Part shown: positions 1 to 4,946 of the stretch, one piece after another
Numbering within the stretch: the stretch's first letter is position 1
Layout of the letters: each line of letters begins with the position of its first letter
From: an uncultured Anaerolineaceae bacterium
GTDB lineage: Bacteria > Chloroflexota > Anaerolineae > Anaerolineales > Anaerolineaceae
Assembly (NCBI GenBank): GCA_937897615.1
Contig: CALCNO010000161.1
Location: 1 to 9,002 of the forward strand
Length of the DNA: 9,002 bases
Reading direction: 5' to 3'
Notes under the pieces: generated by a model
What the model saw: the letters and a program-made list of their open reading frames with translations, nothing else
Databases searched by the model: none
Told to the model about the DNA's origin: nothing
Translations under genes and position numbers: made by a program

Positions 1-29
1 TTATCGCCAAAGTAGATACGATTCGTCAT
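1..29 (-). CDS. Possible 5' end of a further gene, running off the left edge
   Basis: On the minus strand an ATG at 29-27 opens a frame that stays open to the edge and reads MTNRIYFGD, with a tenth codon starting AA. It begins 5 bases after the stop of the preceding membrane-protein gene, so a tightly packed next gene is plausible. The residues resemble the N-terminus of many site-specific DNA methyltransferases (an RIYFGDN-type start before the catalytic DPPF region), but nine residues cannot establish that. No clear ribosome binding site is visible before this ATG. The gene call itself is uncertain and the family is only a suggestion. Confidence 0.3.
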
Positions 30-34
30 TCAGA

Positions 35-454
35 TTAACGCCGGGTTGTGCGCAATTGCTGCACGATGAGCGCGATTGCCAGAATGATCATGCCCACCGC
101 CACCACCAGTTCAAACAGCATCTCGAACGATCCCTGCGGGAACTGGTAACCCGCCAATGTGCCATTCAAATGCGCAAATGACAGCATCGGCGGCAGCGCC
201 TCCAGGCAAATACTACCCAGCCATACCAACCCCACCGCAATGGCCAGAATGCTCACCAGCAGGCGCAGCGGATTTTTCTCTCGCTGGATCTGTTTTTTGT
301 TCTCGCGCAAGGTGCGCTCCAAAAGATACTGGGCTTCCAGCCAGGTGCATTTGGTGCGATAGCACACATCGCGGATAATGTCATCGTGGCTGCGGGAGCT
401 TAGCAAGTCCTTAATGATGTATTCGGTTTCCTGTTTCTCAATCAGAGGGTCCAT
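35..454 (-). CDS. Small membrane protein of unknown function with two predicted helices
   Basis: This 139-residue protein has a charged, probably helical N-terminal part (residues 1-60) with two cysteines at 31 and 36 and a WLEAQYLLERT stretch, then a basic segment before the membrane. Hydrophobic stretches at about 63-83 and 112-132 look like two membrane helices joined by a short loop, and the protein ends in a basic QQLRTTRR tail. Both termini are therefore expected to be cytoplasmic. I do not recognise the family. It lies 95 bases downstream of the yjbQ-like gene in the same direction, so it may belong to the same transcript. A weak purine-rich site (GGGACAGG) precedes the ATG. The reading frame looks real from its membrane-protein composition, but no function can be assigned. 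Confidence 0.7.
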   Translation of the reverse strand: MDPLIEKQETEYIIKDLLSSRSHDDIIRDVCYRTKCTWLEAQYLLERTLRENKKQIQREKNPLRLLVSILAIAVGLVWLGSICLEALPPMLSFAHLNGTLAGYQFPQGSFEMLFELVVAVGMIILAIALIVQQLRTTRR

Positions 455-549
455 AGGCCTGTCCCATTGTGGATTCCGTCATTGCTGCTGGGGTACATGA
501 TGAATTGGCTTCGTGCAACGCTGGTACTACTATTTTAGTAGAAATCTCT

Positions 550-969
550 TTATTCACCAATGATTTTAACCAGCACACGCTTTTCGCGCCCGCCATCGAA
601 CTCGCCGTAGAAGATCTGCTCCCACGGGCCAAAATCCAGGCGCCCACCGGTGACTGCCACTACCACCTCGCGCCCCATCACCTGGCGCTTCATGTGGGCA
701 TCGGCATTATCTTCACCGGTACGGTTATGCCAGTAAGCAGACACAGGTTCGTGCGGGACCAGCTTCTCAAGCCAGGTTTCATAATCATGATGCAAGCCGC
801 TCTCATCGTCATTGATAAAGACGCTGGCAGTGATGTGCATGGCATTTACCAGTGCCAACCCCTCCTGGATACCGGATTCATTGATGCTCTGCTGCACCTG
901 CCCGGTGATGTTTACATAGCCACGCCGTGCCGGCACCAGCATCCACAACTCTTTGCGATAACTCTTCAT
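550..969 (-). CDS. yjbQ: YjbQ / UPF0047 family protein
   Basis: The 139-residue product has the full length and conserved motifs of the YjbQ (UPF0047) family. These are an HITASVFINDDESG stretch at 45-58, the NADAH motif at 88-92, and a C-terminal GRLDFGPWEQIFYGEFDG block at 109-126 followed by a basic beta strand. Family members are small cytoplasmic trimers with a metal-binding histidine cluster. Several have been reported to have weak thiamine-phosphate-synthase activity, but their physiological role is unsettled. The ATG is preceded by a good ribosome binding site (GGAGGAGT) at suitable spacing. The gene follows the LamG lipoprotein gene after 84 bases that contain a hairpin, so it may be only partly co-transcribed with it. 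No thiamine-pathway gene is nearby. The family call is firm; the function is not. Confidence 0.9.
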   Translation of the reverse strand: MKSYRKELWMLVPARRGYVNITGQVQQSINESGIQEGLALVNAMHITASVFINDDESGLHHDYETWLEKLVPHEPVSAYWHNRTGEDNADAHMKRQVMGREVVVAVTGGRLDFGPWEQIFYGEFDGGREKRVLVKIIGE

Positions 970-1006
970 CCACTCCTCCGTTCTTATACGGCTTTGCCAT
1001 TAATCG

Positions 1007-1037
1007 AAACAGAGTCCCCGCTTCGGAGACTCTGTTT
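1007..1037 (-). terminator. Hairpin between the lipoprotein and yjbQ-like genes, possible terminator
   Basis: A 10-bp perfect stem (AAACAGAGTC at 1007-1016 with GACTCTGTTT at 1028-1037) lies 17 bases beyond the lipoprotein stop codon, and inner G:C pairs extend it after one mismatch. On the minus strand the stem ends in TTT, but the following bases (CGATTAATGG) are only moderately T-rich. It could be a weak intrinsic terminator or an mRNA-processing hairpin. Confidence 0.5.
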
Positions 1038-1053
1038 GCTGTTTACGTCCCGA

Positions 1054-2055
1054 TTAAGGCGTTGGGTTTTCCCAGAAACGCATCTGGTCAAATTTGACAG
1101 TGTAATCGTCCGAGGTGCGGCTGAGCACGAAGGCGCCAAAGAAGCCGGCGGGATAAGAAGAATCCAGTCCTTCGCCGATCTTTTCGCCATTCATATACAG
1201 GGTCATTTTGTTATCCACCACCATTACCCCCAGCCGATTGCTCTGGTTAGCGCCGGAGTGAATGGCAGAGCTTTGCTTCCAGTTGACAAGGATACTGGCC
1301 TGCCCGTTGGGGGCTACCTTGCCATCCCACTTCCACAAGCGGAAGTAGCCATCGCAAGTGACCTCATACAAATAGCCCTGCTCAGGCTCCTTGAACACCG
1401 GCACGCGGAAGATGATGCCGTAAGAATCTTTGCCCGTACAAGAGCCGGAGTTCGCTGTGAGTTCAATATAGGTGTTGGTTTGCTGGCTCACCAGCGGTAA
1501 GCGCCAGCCTGCCAGGTTGGTGAGGCCGGTCATCTTCATATAGCCGCCATCAAAAGCCACGCTAAGGAAACTATCGGAGCCAGTGGGCCAGGACCAGTGG
1601 TCGGCCTGGTCAAAGGGGTCGGTGCCGCTGGGAGAACCCAGGCGAGCTGCCGGATCGTTCTGATTGGCAGTGGCGGTTGCCGTTGCCGTGGGGGTAGCGG
1701 TTGGCTGTTCGGGGGTGCTGGTCGTTTCCACCACCGGCTCAAGGGTGGCAGTAGCGGTTACTTCAAGCGTGGGGGCTTCACTGATCACCACCACGGGGGT
1801 TTCGGTGGTAGGCACAGCGGCGGGGGTTTCACTTTCTACCACCGAGGGCAGCCCCTGCGGGGTGGGCACTGCGGCAGTAGAGGTGGGCGGGAAGAACTCT
1901 TCCACGGTTGGCGTGGTCATAGTTGATAATAGTTCAGCCACGCGCGTTGCCATCTCGGCATCAGACAGGTTTTGGTCTGAGCTGCCTGTGCGCAACAGCC
2001 CGCAGCCTGAAAGAAGCAGGCTCGCCAGCAGGAATATCACAAAAATCTTTCTCAT
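1054..2055 (-). CDS. Surface lipoprotein with Thr/Pro linker and C-terminal LamG / concanavalin-like domain
   Basis: This 333-residue protein starts with a basic MRK, a hydrophobic segment and the lipobox LLLSGC, with the lipidated cysteine at residue 18. A low-complexity Thr/Pro/Ala/Glu linker covers about 45-132, including the TPTATATATA run. The remaining 200 residues look like a beta-sandwich of the LamG / concanavalin-like type, with motifs YGIIFR (212-217), YLYEVTCDGYFRLWKWDG (228-245), NRLGVMV (273-279) and LYMNGEKIG (287-294). C206 and C234 could form a disulfide. Such domains often bind carbohydrate, but the ligand here is unknown and no catalytic motif is seen. The frame is open further upstream; I chose the start at 2055 because it gives a clean signal peptide and has GGAGAAG at good spacing. 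It lies 25 bases after the adenosine-kinase-like gene, so the two probably share a transcript. Confidence 0.85.
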   Translation of the reverse strand: MRKIFVIFLLASLLLSGCGLLRTGSSDQNLSDAEMATRVAELLSTMTTPTVEEFFPPTSTAAVPTPQGLPSVVESETPAAVPTTETPVVVISEAPTLEVTATATLEPVVETTSTPEQPTATPTATATATANQNDPAARLGSPSGTDPFDQADHWSWPTGSDSFLSVAFDGGYMKMTGLTNLAGWRLPLVSQQTNTYIELTANSGSCTGKDSYGIIFRVPVFKEPEQGYLYEVTCDGYFRLWKWDGKVAPNGQASILVNWKQSSAIHSGANQSNRLGVMVVDNKMTLYMNGEKIGEGLDSSYPAGFFGAFVLSRTSDDYTVKFDQMRFWENPTP

Positions 2056-2080
2056 CTTACTTCTCCAATCACCGGGCGCA

Positions 2081-2566
2081 TCAGGCTTTGTAACCAATCT
2101 TGCGCAGGAAGCCCTTGCGCCAGGCCACATCGCTCTCGGTCTCAAACCCCTTGGGCTTCTCGCCATCGATCACGCCCAAAATACCACGGCCGCTGCCGTT
2201 ATCAGCCAGCACCACTTCCACCGGGTTGGCGGTGGCACAAAAAATGTCGCAGACTTCGGGCACGGCTTTGAGAGCGTTCAATACATTGAGGGGAAAGTAC
2301 CCCTCGGCCAAAAAGATAATGAAGGAGTGCCCGGCGCCGATCTTCATGGCGTTCTGGCGTGCCAGTTCCAGCATCGCCTCATCGGTACCGCTGGAGCGCA
2401 CCAGGCACAGGGTCGAAGCCTCGCAAAAAGCCACGCCAAACTTAATACCCGGCACACTATTCACCAGCGCCTCGTGGATATCCTCCACAGTCTTGATGAA
2501 ATGCGCCTGCCCCAGGATGAAATTAACCTCTGCGGGTTTTTCGATGTGTACACCCTCAATTTGCAT
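2081..2566 (-). CDS. Adenosine-specific kinase family protein (PF04008 type)
   Basis: The 161-residue product matches the small adenosine-specific-kinase family in length and motifs: GQAHFIKTVEDIHEAL at 19-34, KFGVAFCEAS at 42-51, GAGHSF at 77-82, CATANPVEVV at 110-119, GRGILGVIDG at 126-135 and the typical RKIGYK end. The family is found in archaea and scattered bacteria, and adenosine phosphorylation was proposed from work on an archaeal member. It is unrelated to ribokinase-type adenosine kinases, so the role here is inferred from the family only. I chose the ATG at 2566 because AAGGGAG stands just upstream and family alignments begin at an equivalent MQIEGVHIEKP. The frame extends to 2623 without better support. 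It appears to be the first gene of the minus-strand row and diverges from the ribonuclease Z gene. Confidence 0.9.
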   Translation of the reverse strand: MQIEGVHIEKPAEVNFILGQAHFIKTVEDIHEALVNSVPGIKFGVAFCEASTLCLVRSSGTDEAMLELARQNAMKIGAGHSFIIFLAEGYFPLNVLNALKAVPEVCDIFCATANPVEVVLADNGSGRGILGVIDGEKPKGFETESDVAWRKGFLRKIGYKA

Positions 2567-2726
2567 GACGGCTCCCTTCTGTGACTCTTTCATTTTATAC
2601 GCAGCATGGCGGGTTTGCAACACCCGCAGCTACCAAGAGGTTTATTGCAAGGACTATGCCAGTTGCCCTGCAAGGGAGAAAGTCCATTCTAAGGTACAAT
2701 AGGAAGGATTTAGAAAGGATGCCCCA
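2567..2726. promoter_or_regulatory. Divergent intergenic region between the adenosine-kinase-like and ribonuclease Z genes
   Basis: These 160 bases must hold promoters in both directions, but neither is a good consensus. For the plus strand, TACAAT at 2695-2700 is a plausible -10 box placed 26 bases before the ribonuclease Z start, with no convincing -35. For the minus strand, TATAAA (complement of 2594-2599) may be a -10. A TTGCAA at 2615-2620 would be its -35 with a short 15-bp spacer. That TTGCAA lies in the loop of an inverted repeat, GCGGGT at 2609-2614 and ACCCGC at 2622-2627, which could be a regulator site. The sequence TGCAAGG occurs twice, at 2646-2652 and 2670-2676. Confidence 0.4.
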
Positions 2727-3644
2727 TTGTTCGAGATCACCTTCCTCGGTACCTCTGCCTCAGCCCCGTCTCCAAAACGCAACCTGCCCTCTTACCTGGT
2801 TCAGCATGATGAACACCGTTTTTTGGTCGACTGCGGCGAGGGCACCCAGCGCCAGATTCTGCAATCTGGCATTGGGTTCAAGCGCCTCAACCGCATCCTC
2901 ATCACGCATGGGCATCTGGATCACATCCTGGGGCTTGCGGGGCTGCTTTCCACCTTTATGCGCTGGGAAAGTATTGAAAGCCTGGAAATCTACGGCGGAA
3001 GCAGCACGTTAGAGCGGGTACACGATCTGCTCTATGGCGTGGTACTGCGCGGGCAAAAAGCCCCCATGCCCATTGCGCTGATCCCGGTCAAGAAGGGTCT
3101 GATCATTGACGAAAAAGACTTCACCGTGAGCACCTTTCCCGTTCTGCATCGCGGCTCAGATTCCTACGGCTATCTTTTTGAGGAAAAATCCCGCCAGCCA
3201 TTCCTGGCTGAAAAAGCGGATGCACTGGGTATTCCCTTTGGCCCGGTTCGCGGGCAGCTGGTAAAAGACGAAAGCGTTAAGCTTGAAGATGGGCGTGTGA
3301 TCACCCCCGAAATGGTGATGGGCGATCTCCGGCCTGGTGTGCGCCTGGCGGCACTGGGCGATGTAGGTGAGACTTCCGGCCTGGTAGAGTTGCTGCAAGG
3401 CGTGGACGGGCTGGTTGTGGAATCCACCTATCTGGAGGAAGAAGCTGATATGGCCAAACAGTACGGCCATCTCACCGCTCGCATGGCCGCCGAGTTTGCC
3501 CGCCAGGTGAACGCGCGTTCCCTTTTCCTCACCCATCTGAGCCGGCGTTACCGCGACAAAGATGTGCTCAATGAAGCACAGGCGGTCTTCCCAGACGCCA
3601 AAGTGGCCAGGGATTTTGACACCTTTACCGTCAAACGCGATTGA
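2727..3644 (+). CDS. rnz: Ribonuclease Z (tRNA 3'-end processing endonuclease)
   Basis: This 305-residue protein has the standard length and residues of the short (ElaC-type) ribonuclease Z. It is a metallo-beta-lactamase-fold zinc enzyme that cuts pre-tRNA after the discriminator base in the cytoplasm. Visible are the substrate-contact block FLGTSASAPSPKRNLPSYLV (6-25), the VDCGEGTQ strand (34-41) and the metal motif THGHLDH (60-66). Further probable ligands are H141, D212 in GDVGE, H248 in YGHLTA and H270 in THLSRRY. The flexible arm (exosite) falls around 150-200. The start is TTG: no in-frame ATG lies upstream, the reading matches the family N-terminus, and AGAAAGGA at 2712-2719 is a suitable ribosome binding site. 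The ATG at 2719 is out of frame. The gene stands alone, between a divergent gene and the sugar-uptake locus. Confidence 0.96.
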   Translation: MFEITFLGTSASAPSPKRNLPSYLVQHDEHRFLVDCGEGTQRQILQSGIGFKRLNRILITHGHLDHILGLAGLLSTFMRWESIESLEIYGGSSTLERVHDLLYGVVLRGQKAPMPIALIPVKKGLIIDEKDFTVSTFPVLHRGSDSYGYLFEEKSRQPFLAEKADALGIPFGPVRGQLVKDESVKLEDGRVITPEMVMGDLRPGVRLAALGDVGETSGLVELLQGVDGLVVESTYLEEEADMAKQYGHLTARMAAEFARQVNARSLFLTHLSRRYRDKDVLNEAQAVFPDAKVARDFDTFTVKRD

Positions 3645-3694
3645 CCAATTTCTCCAGAATTTCCAACAAAAGTCTCTTTTTGTCAGACTGGGTG

Positions 3695-3723
3695 TTGACA
3701 TTGGAATTTAAATTCCGTATAAT
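3695..3723 (+). promoter_or_regulatory. Consensus sigma-70-type promoter of the LacI-family regulator gene
   Basis: TTGACA at 3695-3700 and TATAAT at 3718-3723 are both exact consensus hexamers separated by the ideal 17 bp. Transcription would begin around 3730, just before the operator at 3735-3748, so the repressor should block early elongation or initiation. A promoter this strong needs tight repression, which fits an autoregulated LacI gene. No strong terminator separates it from the ribonuclease Z stop at 3644. Confidence 0.9.
3703..3716. repeat. Perfect palindrome GGAATTTAAATTCC in the promoter spacer
   Basis: A 14-bp perfect palindrome fills almost the whole spacer between the -35 and -10 boxes. 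It is unlike the nearby LacI-type operator. It may be a site for a second regulator acting on the same promoter, or simply AT-rich spacer sequence. The palindrome is seen directly; the function is inferred. Confidence 0.55.
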
Positions 3724-3734
3724 AAGGATGTTCT

Positions 3735-3748
3735 TGGGAGCGCTCCCA
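3735..3748. promoter_or_regulatory. Operator 1, TGGGAGCGCTCCCA (CelR/CebR-like)
   Basis: This perfect 14-bp palindrome has the central GCGC expected of LacI-family operators. It starts 11 bp after the TATAAT box, at the transcription start of the regulator gene. It is identical to the site I recall for the cellobiose-responsive repressors CelR (Thermobifida) and CebR (Streptomyces). A near-copy recurs at 4835-4848. Confidence 0.88.
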
Positions 3749-3789
3749 TAAAGCGCAAATAAACTTGACTTCCGTTACGGAGAACCGGC

Positions 3790-4818
3790 TTGGCAGAACT
3801 CACCCTTGAAAGCCTGGCAAAGCTGATCGGAGTATCACGTTCCACGATCTCCCGTGTTATCAATGGTTCACCAAACGTTAGCCCCGAAGTACGCGCTAAA
3901 GTCCTCAAAGCCATACAAACCACCGGTTATCAGCCCAACCCCGCAGCCCGCTCCCTGGCGTCGCAACGCTCATGGATGATCGGGCTGCTTTTACCCCGCA
4001 GCGTCAGTTCCTTCTTTACAGACCCCTTCTTCCCTCAACTCACCCAGGGTATCGCCTTTAGCTGCAATTCCAACAACCTCACCCTGTCGCTGTTTCTGGT
4101 TGGCAACAAAGAGGATGAGGAAAAGATCTACCCGCGCATTTCAAGGCGTGGATTACTGGATGGCCTGCTTGTTCAGGCCGGGCAGCCGGAAGACAAGTTG
4201 ATCGATCATTTGCTGCACTCGAACCTGCCAGCCGTACTGATCGGGCGCCCTTTTGAGCCTTCAGGCGTCAATTACATCGATGTTGATAACATTTCCGCAG
4301 CCGAAAAGGCTATTTATCACCTCATCCGCCTTGGATACAAGCGCATTGCCACCATTACCGGCAGCCAGGGAAGCGCAGTGACCAACGACCGCCTGGAAGG
4401 GTACCGCAAAGCGTTGAGGAACAGCCAAATTCCGGTTGATGAGTCCCTGATTGCCGTTGGAGATTTTACCGAGGCAAGCGGCTACATCGCCATGAAGAAT
4501 CTGTTGGCTCACAAACCGCAAGCCGTTTTTGCCAGTTCAGACATCATGGCAGCCGGCGCCATCCGGGCCGCCTACGAGGCCGGCCTGAAGGTTCCCGACG
4601 ATCTTGCCGTCATCGGCTTCGATGACATCCCGGTAACCACCCTATCCAACATCCAACTTACCACCGTCCGCCAGCCCATTCAGCAACTGGGAACCAAGGC
4701 TGTTGAGCTGTTGATCAACATCATTGAAAATGGCAGCAAACCAGCACGCCACGTCATTCTGGATACCGAGCTGATCATCCGGGACTCATGTGGTGCAAAA
4801 AGATCCGAGAGCGAGTAA
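3790..4818 (+). CDS. LacI-family transcriptional repressor, probably cello-oligosaccharide-responsive
   Basis: The 342-residue protein has a full LacI-family layout. The N-terminal helix-turn-helix is at about 4-26 (LTLESLAKLIGVSRSTISRV) and is followed by the hinge helix PAARSLAS at 51-58, whose leucine normally intercalates at the operator centre. A periplasmic-binding-protein-like sensor domain then runs to the end, with typical GFDDIPV and LTTVRQP motifs. The start is TTG at 3790, with GGAG at 3779-3782 at ideal spacing, and the reading matches the family N-terminus. The gene is flanked by two copies of one 14-bp palindrome, so self-repression and control of the downstream uptake operon are likely. 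The operator type points to cellobiose or a related oligosaccharide as inducer. That is inferred, since ligand specificity cannot be read from the sensor domain. No terminator hairpin follows, only a run of seven or more T, so some read-through into the operon is possible. Confidence 0.93.
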   Translation: MAELTLESLAKLIGVSRSTISRVINGSPNVSPEVRAKVLKAIQTTGYQPNPAARSLASQRSWMIGLLLPRSVSSFFTDPFFPQLTQGIAFSCNSNNLTLSLFLVGNKEDEEKIYPRISRRGLLDGLLVQAGQPEDKLIDHLLHSNLPAVLIGRPFEPSGVNYIDVDNISAAEKAIYHLIRLGYKRIATITGSQGSAVTNDRLEGYRKALRNSQIPVDESLIAVGDFTEASGYIAMKNLLAHKPQAVFASSDIMAAGAIRAAYEAGLKVPDDLAVIGFDDIPVTTLSNIQLTTVRQPIQQLGTKAVELLINIIENGSKPARHVILDTELIIRDSCGAKRSESE

Positions 4819-4823
4819 TTTTT

Positions 4824-4854
4824 TTACTACTGAGTGGGAGCGCTCTCATATTAT
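4824..4854 (+). promoter_or_regulatory. Probable operon promoter overlapped by operator 2
   Basis: TATTAT at 4849-4854 is a reasonable -10 box immediately after operator 2. Only weak -35 candidates are present upstream (TTACTA at 4824-4829, 19 bp away). If used, transcription starts near 4861 and a repressor on the operator would occupy the space between the two boxes. The strength is uncertain, and read-through from the regulator promoter is an alternative. Confidence 0.45.
4835..4848. promoter_or_regulatory. Operator 2, TGGGAGCGCTCTCA
   Basis: It differs from operator 1 at a single position (C to T in the right half-site), which breaks one symmetric pair. It lies 17 bp after the regulator stop and about 110 bp before the binding-protein gene. 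The two operator centres are exactly 1100 bp apart on either side of the regulator gene, so a repressor tetramer or pair of dimers could loop the DNA. The probable role is repression of the transport operon. Confidence 0.85.
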
Positions 4855-4862
4855 TCCGACTA

Positions 4863-4873
4863 AAAGGAGGTGA
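4863..4873 (+). promoter_or_regulatory. Orphan Shine-Dalgarno sequence AAAGGAGGTGA in the operon leader
   Basis: Eleven contiguous bases complement the canonical anti-Shine-Dalgarno end of 16S rRNA. No usable start codon follows at normal spacing: the first ATG is 74 bases on and has its own site (AAGGAG at 4931-4936). The only in-frame GTG overlaps the motif itself. Its place near the predicted transcript 5' end resembles the STAB-SD elements of Bacillus leaders, which stabilise mRNA by binding ribosomes without translation. The role here is inferred. Confidence 0.5.
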
Positions 4874-4895
4874 AGAAACATCTAACAAATTGCAG

Positions 4896-4923
4896 TACCC
4901 TGTTACCAGGTAAATCTTTTTTT
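4896..4923 (+). other. Weak leader hairpin followed by a T-run, possible attenuator
   Basis: TAC-(C)-CTG at 4896-4902 can pair with CAGGTA at 4907-4912 around a TTAC loop, with one bulged C, and seven T follow at 4917-4923. This is the outline of an intrinsic terminator, but the stem is only six pairs and AAATC separates it from the T-run. It could give mild premature termination or be incidental. Confidence 0.25.
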
Positions 4924-4946
4924 CAATCAAAAGGAGAAAGGAAGAA

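Noticed and set aside
469..1500. A 343-codon plus-strand frame opposite the yjbQ-like and lipoprotein genes.
   Set aside because: It lies antisense to two well-supported genes and crosses the hairpin between them. It has no recognisable motif; it is a shadow of the minus-strand codon bias.
1664..2584. A plus-strand frame with long Val/Ala/Gly repeats.
   Set aside because: It is the antisense of the lipoprotein's Thr/Pro/Ala linker and of the adenosine-kinase-like gene; the repeats simply mirror that linker.
3666..3689. Possible terminator after the ribonuclease Z gene (ACAAAA/TTTTGT or AGTCT/AGACT pairings).
   Set aside because: The stems are five or six mostly A:T pairs with large loops and compete with each other; no T-run follows.
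4819..4825. T-run directly after the regulator stop as a terminator.
   Set aside because: No hairpin precedes it in the last bases of the regulator gene.
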